A stretch of 31,317 bases of DNA from CAYWVO01 sp964461835 (GTDB taxonomy: Bacteria > Zixibacteria > MSB-5A5 > WJJR01 > JAJRUJ01), in NCBI GenBank assembly GCA_964461835.1, contig CAYWVO010000039.1, forward strand, positions 1 to 31,317, written 5' to 3'. Under the pieces are notes generated by a model. It had not been told where the DNA came from. It saw only the letters and a list, made by a program, of their open reading frames with translations, and did no database searches. Of this stretch, positions 20,901-27,498 are shown one piece after another. Numbering within the stretch: position 1 is the first letter of the stretch; each line of letters starts with the position of its first letter. Position numbers and translations under genes: made by a program.

Positions 20901-21875
20901 ATGGTGGTGCAGAGCAACCGGAACTATGTCTATCCGGCTGGTGGTTACCAAGACAAGTACATGTATCACCAGCTCGATTCCACCGGTTACACAATCTGGG
21001 TCGACAATGCAGCCGAAGATGGCGGCCAGGATGACGTGGTTGATGATATCCACTCGATCATCAGTGTGAACGAAGCGACTCTGGGCGGCGATCCGGCGGC
21101 AGCGGATGGTATGTACATGTACCACTTTGCCGTCGTCTCCGATGTGACGGCGCAGGCAGGTGTGGACGCAGCAGGGTATCATACCGATCCTCCTGAAGAC
21201 GGGATTGCCACTGGCCATTATGAGCAGTATGTCGCCGGCCTGATTGACGAGACCGCCAAGGCCTGGAAGAAGGGCTTTGGTTGGGACTACGTGGGGTATC
21301 CGGTCGACTTCCTGCCCGGCTACCCGACTGATGGTACGGTGGATCCGGATGGTGAACTGTACTTCTCCGCGACCGGTACACACGTGGATGGTAAAGACGG
21401 TGGGTGCTGTGGCTGTGACTTCGCGATCGTATCCGTGACACCGGATCCGTCTCCGGGCACGATCACGGTTGTGGATAATGGCTGCCGCGGCTACCTCGAC
21501 TTCACCGCTGTGCCCGAAGTTACGTACACAATCGAACTTTCCGTGTCCGACTTGTGTGCTGAGCAGGTGGACAACATCACCTTCGACGTCGCAGTCGCCC
21601 CGACCTGTGACTGTGGTGATCAAGAGGGTACCGACGTCGACGCTGTCGGGGATGTCAACTGCGACGGCGGCACGAACCCGACGGACGTAGCGTTTCTGGC
21701 CCAATTCGTGTATAAGCAACTAGATGCCCGGTGTGATAAGCCGCTGTGTCCCTATGAGACTGGTGACGTCAACTGCGACGGCGGCGTAAACCCGACGGAC
21801 GTAGCGTTTCTGGGCCAATTCGTGTATAAGCAACTAGACGCGCTGTGTGATCCGTGCACAAATCCGCCGAATTAA
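17988..21875 (+). CDS. Secreted Asp-box (sialidase-like propeller) protein with C-terminal dockerin
   Basis: The protein has 1295 residues. Residues 1 to about 23 form a signal peptide (KISAALLLALFVFSLCAVPA). Residues about 60-640 look like a beta-propeller of the BNR/sialidase type. Two Asp-box motifs are readable: SDDAGQTW near 335 and SNDRGVSW near 535. No sialidase catalytic set can be assigned. Residues about 646-750 form an Ig-like, BACON-type or choice-of-anchor domain (MVIRNVGNADLNWSV). Residues about 750-1130 form a large beta-rich region of unknown family. Residues about 1135-1200 are a Cys-containing Ig-like domain. Residues about 1203-1290 are a dockerin with two F-hand repeats (GDVNCDGGTNPTDV and GDVNCDGGVNPTDV) and eight cysteines. 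Start set by AAAGGAG. It has its own promoter and terminator, so it is probably monocistronic. An extracellular glycan-binding or recognition role is an inference. Confidence 0.93.
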   Translation: MTRKISAALLLALFVFSLCAVPAFTLDQKPAEPEEQQRPVRYKHAFPTEMTVEEAEQYERRVGDRGDFSMDAIGDQSFVPTESVGGTSYLQPDRCDFDAQIRAGYTTYDYQWNGGSHRSIQHGLAFDDPIFTRIVHVTWMKLDSFELTDPNRNVHYNCYDWRIPGWTTDTDPYGGIPIIEVGERGGYTHVDINKDGNAIVFHHSAVEGAVNYARVARFSIPFFPIFTADRMTDIPGQETIWARGAISGETTTGNEYYYAGAQDSGPGPGDPSGQLFWRYDVNAAAWEGPILMGQTMTLSHELAANGDTVIFAWCQPRDFSTNRDQYNNDLYYWFSDDAGQTWIDDGSPSVTGDYEQGITNGEARNITNHADGDMERPYIDLSCDYDSEGWLHIIYTAPLYDAAAGPLISIGPTRMYHWTDDGMGPGFKDVASPGDASGWNEDWFSIAAEALWGSSAFSPGSEGNDGGAGAWNRYISKMTIGFGDGSTMCGDPVEPNLDYVYAVYTQFGSNQTADKEDAAASGFHNGNIWMSISNDRGVSWAAGECVTTTDGTVGGTPTRSPDCECAPADPEDDPQCQDPCCSEHWGSMAKWVNDTVHIFYVKDKSAGGIPQGEGDWTKNEVVYQAIIGDQDPDGNICPEIAPVLSASLTGDPNCEYHADLEQDFEEETMVIRNVGNADLNWSVTTSYVDGSGWIVGASGSGLIPKAGTPETFDITLEGSGLDKGLWQGSIDITHNANNEPSPFSFDIDFFVADSFICGAGTVITTPTVALEVSNVESFGRENGSGGMWYYSAGDLDTNFNPVYDASLVIANIDKTTAGPDTIVYRDIFTNSTPSNPGFRALEDLKLSYNAATDESVGTANQTTVDSLIGITVSYHFPQNADSSEFVRMKFKLYNNTVFDPAMYVGLAADLDVTAVDTFATNGDVGGIVENYNLVYQQGTQEDSLISAPDTLEVTNDLAAGLTALTCADVRRMVVQSNRNYVYPAGGYQDKYMYHQLDSTGYTIWVDNAAEDGGQDDVVDDIHSIISVNEATLGGDPAAADGMYMYHFAVVSDVTAQAGVDAAGYHTDPPEDGIATGHYEQYVAGLIDETAKAWKKGFGWDYVGYPVDFLPGYPTDGTVDPDGELYFSATGTHVDGKDGGCCGCDFAIVSVTPDPSPGTITVVDNGCRGYLDFTAVPEVTYTIELSVSDLCAEQVDNITFDVAVAPTCDCGDQEGTDVDAVGDVNCDGGTNPTDVAFLAQFVYKQLDARCDKPLCPYETGDVNCDGGVNPTDVAFLGQFVYKQLDALCDPCTNPPN
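21651..21850 (+). repeat. Internal tandem duplication of the dockerin F-hand
   Basis: The DNA of the first calcium-loop helix (from 21651) and the second (from 21765) is about 90% identical over some 85 bases, at an offset of 114 bp (38 codons). Dockerin halves are usually far more diverged at DNA level, so the second half here seems to be a recent copy of the first or has been converted by it. Confidence 0.8.
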
Positions 21876-21899
21876 GACCAACTTGGTAGGACAACACGC

Positions 21900-21938
21900 A
21901 AGCGGTCCCGACATTGTCGGGACCGCTTTTTTATTATT
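21900..21938 (+). terminator. Rho-independent terminator after the Asp-box/dockerin gene
   Basis: AGCGGTCCCGAC pairs with GTCGGGACCGCT (12-14 bp stem, 3-5 base loop) and is followed directly by TTTTTTATTATTT. It lies 25 bp after the stop at 21875. Confidence 0.92.
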
Positions 21939-21990
21939 TCTGCCCTGGCCGGCAGATTTTAAATTTTTTGCCGGCCACCGATTTTTTCGT

Positions 21991-22046
21991 TTGACAAACC
22001 TTGGGTGGGGGGCAATCTTTTGAGTGTGGGGGTAAAGTGTATAAAG
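21991..22046 (+). promoter_or_regulatory. Possible promoter region of the first sorting-domain gene
   Basis: TTGACA at 21991-21996 is a consensus -35, but the hexamer 17 bases on (AATCTT) is poor. TATAAA at 22040-22045 is a good -10 lacking a matching -35. A promoter is expected after the terminator at 21900-21938; its exact elements are uncertain. A doubled ribosome binding site (GGAGGCGGAGGAGG, 22091-22104) precedes the ATG at 22105. Confidence 0.3.
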
Positions 22047-22104
22047 TGGAATGGCTTGGGAAGTTATTCATTAACAATACAATTCGCAGAGGAGGCGGAG
22101 GAGG

Positions 22105-23301
22105 ATGAAACAAAGCATACGCATTATCATTATGACGGCGCTGGCAGTCTGTGTCCTGACCACAGTGGCTTCTGCCAGGTGGGCCGTGGAGTGGGACAGC
22201 GTGGAAGTGAACGATCCCGTCGAAGATTATCAGTTCGGTATGACCGTCTACCACGATGCCGATTTAAACCAGTTCTCGGTTCCTACGGTAGTGCGGAATA
22301 TAGACGGGGACGCCTTCTGGGACGGGGCATTGCCGTACGATACCGGCGGCTTCGCGACCAACCACCCCTACCAGCAAGGTGTCGAATGGTCGTGGGCTAA
22401 CGCGTGGGCGTTTCTTGCTGAAGAGGTCAGGCCAATGGACTTAGAGCTGTGGGAAACGCTTAACGAGGGCCAACGCTGTGATCCTATTGCCGATACCCTG
22501 TACAATGGGGAGTCACCCGACCTCTTCGTAGTTAATGCCGGTGGCGCGGCCGTGTCTCATCCTGCCCAACCGGATGGCCTGGAAGTGTTGACGTTGACCT
22601 TCGATATTGCAGGTACCGGCGGTGCATTTGTCTTTGACACCGCCTGTTATAGTCTGGCAAACAACACAATTTTTATGGTGGATGATGTATTTCCGCCTAC
22701 TGATCATGGACCCGAGGGAGAAAACGAAGCAACGTTTCAGCGCGGTTATGTTCGTATCCTTGTTGACACCGACGGTGACGGGGTTTACGACCACGAGGAC
22801 AACTGCGTCTTCACACCCAATCCCAACCAGCTCGACGGCGATGACGATGAAGTTGGAGATGTCTGCGACAACTGCCCGGAGGAGTTCAATCAGGAACAGG
22901 TGGACGGTGATGGTGACGGCATTGGCGACGCCTGTGACGGTTGCCCGGAAGATCCCAATCCCGACCATCAGTTGCCCGGCGAATGTGTGAGTGGCATCCT
23001 GGAAACCGAAGACCAGGCCCCGCAGGACTTCTCCTTACACCAGAATTATCCCAATCCATTCAACGCCAACACGGTAATCGAGTTCTCATTAAATGTCGGC
23101 GGCCAGACCCGGGTGGAGGTCTTTGATATTCTGGGACGCAAGGTGTCGACGCTGGTGGATGGCTATGTTACTGCCGGTGTCCACCAGGTCGCCTGGAACG
23201 GCGAGACCGATCGGGGTAGGGAGAACAGTTCCGGCATCTATTTCTACCGTCTGACTTCGGGCGATTTTGTCAAGATGCGGAAGATGGTCTTAATGAAATA
23301 A
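22105..23301 (+). CDS. Secreted protein: cohesin-like N-domain, thrombospondin type 3 repeats, T9SS-type sorting domain
   Basis: The protein has 398 residues. A signal peptide (1-24, ending VASA) is followed by a beta-rich domain (25-215). Its landmarks are F-VPTVVRN-DGDAFWDGALPYDT, LTLTFDIAG-GG-FVFDTAC and FPPTDHGPEGENEATF. This domain is shared with the two genes downstream. Its strand pattern and C-terminal G-V-I edge recall cohesin/CBM-like folds, but I cannot assign it firmly. Calcium-binding thrombospondin type 3 repeats lie at about 221-290 (DTDGDGVYDHEDNC, DGDGDGIGDACDGC). A FlgD-like/Por secretion C-terminal domain spans about 314-398 (NYPNPFN to KMVLMK). In Bacteroidota such tails direct export by type IX secretion and surface attachment. 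The start is set by strong GGAGG motifs. A terminator follows. Confidence 0.92.
   Translation: MKQSIRIIIMTALAVCVLTTVASARWAVEWDSVEVNDPVEDYQFGMTVYHDADLNQFSVPTVVRNIDGDAFWDGALPYDTGGFATNHPYQQGVEWSWANAWAFLAEEVRPMDLELWETLNEGQRCDPIADTLYNGESPDLFVVNAGGAAVSHPAQPDGLEVLTLTFDIAGTGGAFVFDTACYSLANNTIFMVDDVFPPTDHGPEGENEATFQRGYVRILVDTDGDGVYDHEDNCVFTPNPNQLDGDDDEVGDVCDNCPEEFNQEQVDGDGDGIGDACDGCPEDPNPDHQLPGECVSGILETEDQAPQDFSLHQNYPNPFNANTVIEFSLNVGGQTRVEVFDILGRKVSTLVDGYVTAGVHQVAWNGETDRGRENSSGIYFYRLTSGDFVKMRKMVLMK
22867..23057 (+). repeat. 191-bp block identical to 24461-24651
   Basis: The end of the thrombospondin type 3 region, the linker and the first codons of the sorting domain are base-for-base identical between the genes at 22105 and 23690. 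The regions on both sides have diverged. This points to gene conversion or cassette re-use. Confidence 0.93.
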
Positions 23302-23323
23302 GACCCAATATTTGGAGTATATC

Positions 23324-23356
23324 ACCCCCGCGGGCCAAGTCCCTCGGGGGTTTTTT
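23324..23356 (+). terminator. Rho-independent terminator
   Basis: ACCCCCG at 23324-23330 pairs with CGGGGGT at 23345-23351. An inner GGG/CCC pairing is possible, and a run of six T follows from 23351. It lies 22 bp after the stop at 23301. Confidence 0.85.
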
Positions 23357-23413
23357 CTGGGGGAGAGAACTCGGTTTGCCCCCCTGGAAACCACAACTCA
23401 TGGCAGGTTTTCA

Positions 23414-23442
23414 TTGCCGAAATGACAACGTGTGTGTATAAT
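23414..23442 (+). promoter_or_regulatory. Sigma-70-like promoter for the gene pair 23690-25860
   Basis: TTGCCG at 23414-23419, a 17-base spacer and a perfect TATAAT at 23437-23442. The leader would be about 240 bases and contains a ten-base palindrome GAGGCGCCTC at 23471-23480. I see no credible gene between here and 23690. Confidence 0.55.
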
Positions 23443-23689
23443 ATACTGATGGGTATCTTCATAGTCCACGGAGGCGCCTCGGGCAAGTGCCATTGGTTTG
23501 AAAAAGAGATAGCCAACTGAATGTACGGGTCTTTGAATACCGTGCAGCGCGAAATATTCGACGAAGGGGCCTGGCGTGTCGTCGTTTTTTATCGACAACG
23601 TTCCAACAACACCCTACCATGTCGGGTCGGCCATCGATCAATGATGATTCGGGTATCGCGAAGGGAAGTGTACGATGTGAGGAGGATAC

Positions 23690-24895
23690 GTGGTGGAGAG
23701 GAGTGATTCTGTGACAAGGTGGTTACTGCGTGGCATTTGCCTCAGTGCAATTCTTTTAGTGATTGCCCAGAATGCTTTGGCTGACTGGAGCGTGAGCTTC
23801 GAAAGTGATTCTGTGATAGCCGGAGCGGTGAATGTGACAATTGGGGTGAGTGCCTCATGGGATAAAACCTTACAAGCGCTGACAGTTCCGACAATCGTCA
23901 GGTCACGAGACCCAGGCGCATTTTGGGCTGGAGACTTGCCGTATGACACGCTCGGGGTAGCAACCAGTCATCCGTATTCACTGGGAGTTATCTGGAGTTG
24001 GGATGCACCGTGGGCATTTAATTCCGAGCAGGTCCGTCCCTCAAGCACCGTCCATGACACGCTTCGCGAGAGTTGTGGGCCCGATTACGATAGCCTGTAT
24101 AATGGCGTGTCCCCAGACCAGTTCGCTATCAGCGCCGACGGGACGAACGGTACACCTGCCAAACCCGAGGGCCAACAATTTCTCACTCTCATGTTTGACG
24201 TCACTGACGTCGGCGGCGAGTTCGAGTTCGATACGGCATGTTTTAGTGATAATCTTTATGCACTCTTTATGATTGACGGTGACTTCCCCCCGACCGATCA
24301 CGGTCCGGATGGCGAAGATGAGGCGACGTTCACTAAAGGGGTCATCACGATTGTCAAAGACTCTGACGGTGACGGCATCCTCGACCATGATGATAACTGC
24401 CCGGATGATCCGAATCCTGCGCAGATAGACGGTGATGGGGATGATGTCGGCGATGCGTGTGACAACTGCCCGGAGGAGTTCAATCAGGAACAGGTGGACG
24501 GTGATGGTGACGGCATTGGCGACGCCTGTGACGGTTGCCCGGAAGATCCCAATCCCGACCATCAGTTGCCCGGCGAATGTGTGAGTGGCATCCTGGAAAC
24601 CGAAGACCAGGCCCCGCAGGACTTCTCCTTACACCAGAATTATCCCAATCCCTTCAACGCCAATACAGTCATTGAATTCACCTTGCCCCGCGCAAGTTAC
24701 GTCACGTTGGGAATCTACAACATCCTCGGTGAGCGGATCATCAACCTGGTCGATGAATACCGCTCGGCTGGCGTGCAGCAAGTTCACTGGGATGGCCGCG
24801 ATCGGCACGACCGGGAAGTGAGTTCGGGCATTTACTTCTATCGTCTGACCGCCGGGGATGTACCCCAACACAAGAAAATGGTCCTGCTCAAGTAA
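23690..24895 (+). CDS. Secreted paralogue: cohesin-like N-domain, thrombospondin type 3 repeats, T9SS-type sorting domain
   Basis: The protein has 401 residues in the same order as the gene at 22105. A signal peptide (to about residue 31, ending NALA) is followed by the shared beta-rich domain (about 32-220; VPTIVRSRDPGAFWAGDLPYDT, LTLMFDVTDVGGEFEFDTACF, FPPTDHGPDGEDEATF). Thrombospondin type 3 repeats lie at about 224-290 and a FlgD-like sorting domain at about 317-401 (NYPNPFN to KKMVLLK). The start is uncertain. GGAGG at 23681-23685 sits four bases from GTG 23690 and seven from GTG 23693, while a third in-frame GTG at 23711 has its own GAGAGGAG upstream and gives a more compact signal peptide. 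The next gene starts five bases after the stop, so the two are translationally coupled. A 191-bp stretch is identical to the upstream paralogue. Confidence 0.9.
   Translation: MVERSDSVTRWLLRGICLSAILLVIAQNALADWSVSFESDSVIAGAVNVTIGVSASWDKTLQALTVPTIVRSRDPGAFWAGDLPYDTLGVATSHPYSLGVIWSWDAPWAFNSEQVRPSSTVHDTLRESCGPDYDSLYNGVSPDQFAISADGTNGTPAKPEGQQFLTLMFDVTDVGGEFEFDTACFSDNLYALFMIDGDFPPTDHGPDGEDEATFTKGVITIVKDSDGDGILDHDDNCPDDPNPAQIDGDGDDVGDACDNCPEEFNQEQVDGDGDGIGDACDGCPEDPNPDHQLPGECVSGILETEDQAPQDFSLHQNYPNPFNANTVIEFTLPRASYVTLGIYNILGERIINLVDEYRSAGVQQVHWDGRDRHDREVSSGIYFYRLTAGDVPQHKKMVLLK
24461..24651 (+). repeat. Second copy of the 191-bp identical block
   Basis: Identical to 22867-23057. The identity stops at ...CCAATCC, where the next base is A in the first gene and C in this one. 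Confidence 0.93.
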
Positions 24896-24900
24896 TCCTC

Positions 24901-25860
24901 ATGAAAACGATAACCGCCCTGATCCTCTGCGTGACGTGTATCGTCTCCGTCGGGTTGCGTGCCGCTCCGGCGAGTGCCGATTGGCGTGTGGAATTTGAGG
25001 GCACAGAGGTGGATGCCGGCGCCCAGGGAGTGACTTTGGGAGTTACCGTCGCGTGGGAGTTGCCCCTGATCAATCTCACTGTACCAGTAGTGGTACGGTC
25101 GCTCGACCCCGGCGCCTTCTGGACCGGCGATCTTCCCGTGGATACGTGTCTGGGGGAACCACGGTCGGACTGCCTGCGCGGTGTGGTGTGGCAGTGGAGT
25201 TCGGCCTGGGCCAATCTAATTCTGGAGCTGCGTCCCGGCCCCCCGGGCAACGGGTGTCCGCCGGATGATGACAGTGGCTATGACGCTGTCTCCCCGGATC
25301 ATTTTGTGGTCGTGGCCCTGGGGACCTCCCCCGCCGATGCCCAACCGAACGGACAGGAAATACTGACACTCACCTTTGATGTTTCCGATGTCGGCGGACA
25401 ATTCGAATTTGATACTGCTTGTTTTTCGTCGACCCTCAGTTCTCTGTCGATCATCGATGACCAGTTTCCGCCGGTCGACCATGGGTTCAGCGCCAGCGGC
25501 ACCGGGGAAGCCGTCTTTACCAAAGGAATCGTAACAATCCTCCCCGCGAACGGTATCCTTGATGCCGAAGATCATGTCCCTGCACAATTCAATTTGAGCC
25601 AGAACTACCCCAATCCGTTCAATGAACAAACGGTGATCGACTTCAGCCTGGAAACCGCCACTCATCTTACCCTCGCGGTGTACGATATTTTGGGCCGCCG
25701 GGTGAATACGCTCGCGGTGGGACTCTTTCCGCCGGGAGTGCATGCCGTCAAATGGAACGGCACAGACTCAGCCGGTAACCCGGTCGGCTCCGGTGTGTAT
25801 TTCGCAGTCTTGCGGACGTCTCAGGATAATCTCCATAAGAAAATATTGCTGCTGCGTTAA
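24901..25860 (+). CDS. Secreted paralogue: cohesin-like N-domain and T9SS-type sorting domain, no thrombospondin repeats
   Basis: The protein has 319 residues. A signal peptide (1-26, ending ASA) is followed by the shared N-domain (about 27-215; VPVVVRSLDPGAFWTGDLPVDT, LTLTFDVSDVGGQFEFDTACF, FPPVDHG...EAVFTKGIVTI). A short linker leads to the FlgD-like sorting domain from about residue 235 (NYPNPFNEQTVIDFSL to KKILLLR). The calcium-binding repeats of its two paralogues are missing, so it represents the minimal form of the family. ATG 24901 comes five bases after the upstream stop with no clear ribosome binding site, implying translation coupled to the gene at 23690. No terminator is evident before the convergent - strand gene. 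Confidence 0.9.
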   Translation: MKTITALILCVTCIVSVGLRAAPASADWRVEFEGTEVDAGAQGVTLGVTVAWELPLINLTVPVVVRSLDPGAFWTGDLPVDTCLGEPRSDCLRGVVWQWSSAWANLILELRPGPPGNGCPPDDDSGYDAVSPDHFVVVALGTSPADAQPNGQEILTLTFDVSDVGGQFEFDTACFSSTLSSLSIIDDQFPPVDHGFSASGTGEAVFTKGIVTILPANGILDAEDHVPAQFNLSQNYPNPFNEQTVIDFSLETATHLTLAVYDILGRRVNTLAVGLFPPGVHAVKWNGTDSAGNPVGSGVYFAVLRTSQDNLHKKILLLR

Positions 25861-25937
25861 CTGCAAATTCGCTCGATGTGGTTAATTCCGTGACCGGTTC
25901 CCTACTCAGAGTCTTGAGTCGAACTGGAGTCAAGATG

Positions 25938-26270
25938 CCGGGTGGGTCGGTAAATCTCGTACGAGAGCAGAGCCATCGCCCGGCAACGGGGTGGTCCGCC
26001 GGATTATCGATTCAGGTGCACGGGTCACACAGTGCATCATTGGTATTATACACGAATTGAATTAAGAATCCGACATCCGTCGGGTTTACGCCGCCGTCGC
26101 AGTTGACGTCACCAGTCTCATAGGGACACAGCGGCTTATCACACCGGGCATCTTGTTGCTTATACGCGAATTGGACCAAGACCTGTACGTCTGTCGGGTC
26201 GGTGGTCCCGTCGCAGTTGATATCCCCCACCGCGTTGGGATCAGTGCCGTATTGCTCGCCGCAATCACAG
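25938..26270 (-). repeat. Dockerin plus 3' flank cassette, copy B
   Basis: Aligns without gaps to 28805-29137 (offset 2867). I count about 32 mismatches in 333 bases. The 74 bases after the stop codon carry only four, so the non-coding tail is at least as conserved as the dockerin coding part. The tail contains a TCTCGTACGAGA palindrome around 25956-25967 and GC-rich stems. It might act as a processing or termination element between the convergent genes. Confidence 0.9.
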
Positions 26271-27439
26271 ATTGATAGCGGTACGGTCCATTCATAGTCG
26301 TCGTGCGCCGGACCGTGGGCATTATCCTCGTACCATGGATAAGTATTCCCATCGAGCATCGCTGGATTCATTGCACTGACCACAGAGTTATATCCCAGAG
26401 TGAAGGTAACATCGTCGAAAGAACCCGGGGAGGAAGCTCTATAGATAGCCTGAATCGTATTAGAATCTATCCATTGTCTGTCTTCGAGCCAACCCCATGA
26501 ACACATTACAGAGGGCAAGATGAAGTCATCGCATTTTGTGTCCAAAAATATGCGGATTGTATCGCCGACATTCACCGGTGAGGGAACACTTGTACTAATC
26601 ACCGACGGTGCCAGCGTCGTATTTTGGGCACCGGAAATCGTCAGATTATTAACACCTGTTACCGCGGACATCAATTTGCGATAGAATTGACATTCTTGCC
26701 CATCGAGACGGCGGAAGACGGAATGGATCGCCTCTCTAGTCTGAGATTTTTGCAGTTTTGCGTTGTATCCCACTGAAGCCCGCGCCCCACAAGATGTGAA
26801 TGTATAGGACAAATTGTAACTACTGCAAGCCGACACATATACAAATGCTTCTCCCAAATCACCCCGATTTCTTATGAAAGGTGAGCGGACACTAATCGTA
26901 TGAGCCACATTTTCAACCCTTCCCTTCACTACCTCATACTGGCTAAAATCCCCGTCATCTGGCCCGGCACCATCGGTGTCCACATAATCATCATAGTACG
27001 AATCTCGCCAAGCCAGACCCATGGAGGAATACTCATACGTTTCGATCACAAATTGTAACACTACCCCGTGAGTCGCAATATAGAGTACACCGAGCTCATC
27101 GTAAGGATCTTGGATCATCTCAAGGAAATGGTAGACGGTAAGTACGCCACCATACTCAGGTGGAGGATCGTATTCCAGAAATTGAATGGGATCGTACATT
27201 TGTCCGCTGGTATCAGACATGCAACCGTAGGTGTATGCGAAATACGTTTCCTCTGCATATACATCGGTTCCTTCCCATGCGAATGGGCAATACGCGACTG
27301 CACAATGGTGGGCATTCGTCCCATTTCCGACCGTATAATTCTCCTGCGCGAAAACATGAGTTGGCACCATAGCTGGAATGAAGAGGAAAACTACCCCTAA
27401 AACTGACAAACCGCCTATTGGCATATTGGCTGAATGCAT
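26012..27439 (-). CDS. Secreted caspase/CHAT-fold putative cysteine peptidase with C-terminal dockerin (copy B)
   Basis: The protein has 475 residues from ATG 27439, chosen over an upstream in-frame GTG at 27481 because GGAGGC (27445-27450) stands just before this ATG. A signal peptide (about 1-32, ending HVFA) precedes a domain with clan CD peptidase hallmarks: a hydrophobic strand then His (ELGVLYIATHG, His124) and a second strand then Cys (EAFVYVSACSSY, Cys205). GARASVG and a trailing FRRLDG follow, in the order seen in CHAT/caspase/gingipain-like enzymes. An Ig-like stretch (about 270-390) ends in GPAHDDYEW. A dockerin fills about 390-475, with two GD.NCDG..-PTDV loops and eight cysteines. 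Stop TGA. The family assignment rests on motifs only; substrate unknown. It follows the small gene at 27499 with a 59-bp gap, so the two form an operon. Confidence 0.88.
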   Translation of the reverse strand: MHSANMPIGGLSVLGVVFLFIPAMVPTHVFAQENYTVGNGTNAHHCAVAYCPFAWEGTDVYAEETYFAYTYGCMSDTSGQMYDPIQFLEYDPPPEYGGVLTVYHFLEMIQDPYDELGVLYIATHGVVLQFVIETYEYSSMGLAWRDSYYDDYVDTDGAGPDDGDFSQYEVVKGRVENVAHTISVRSPFIRNRGDLGEAFVYVSACSSYNLSYTFTSCGARASVGYNAKLQKSQTREAIHSVFRRLDGQECQFYRKLMSAVTGVNNLTISGAQNTTLAPSVISTSVPSPVNVGDTIRIFLDTKCDDFILPSVMCSWGWLEDRQWIDSNTIQAIYRASSPGSFDDVTFTLGYNSVVSAMNPAMLDGNTYPWYEDNAHGPAHDDYEWTVPLSICDCGEQYGTDPNAVGDINCDGTTDPTDVQVLVQFAYKQQDARCDKPLCPYETGDVNCDGGVNPTDVGFLIQFVYNTNDALCDPCT

Positions 27440-27444
27440 ATGTT

Positions 27445-27450
27445 GCCTCC
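27445..27450 (-). promoter_or_regulatory. Ribosome binding site deciding the start at 27439
   Basis: GGAGGC on the - strand lies five bases upstream of ATG 27439. The longer reading frame start (GTG 27481) has no such motif and would put 14 extra residues ahead of the signal peptide. Confidence 0.75.
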
Positions 27451-27498
27451 GCATTTTCAAATAATATTTCAGGGTTGCCACAGCGTGGCATTCCCCGG

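Noticed and set aside
20172..21719. Long reverse-strand open frame (515 codons) opposite the Asp-box/dockerin gene
   Set aside because: It lies entirely antisense to a gene with signal peptide, domains and ribosome binding site. It has no start signal or recognisable domain and is explained by the codon bias of the + strand gene.
23521..23706. Possible 61-codon + strand gene before the gene at 23690
   Set aside because: It overlaps the start of the real gene, has a poor ribosome binding site, no domain and an atypical Arg-rich composition. More likely leader sequence.
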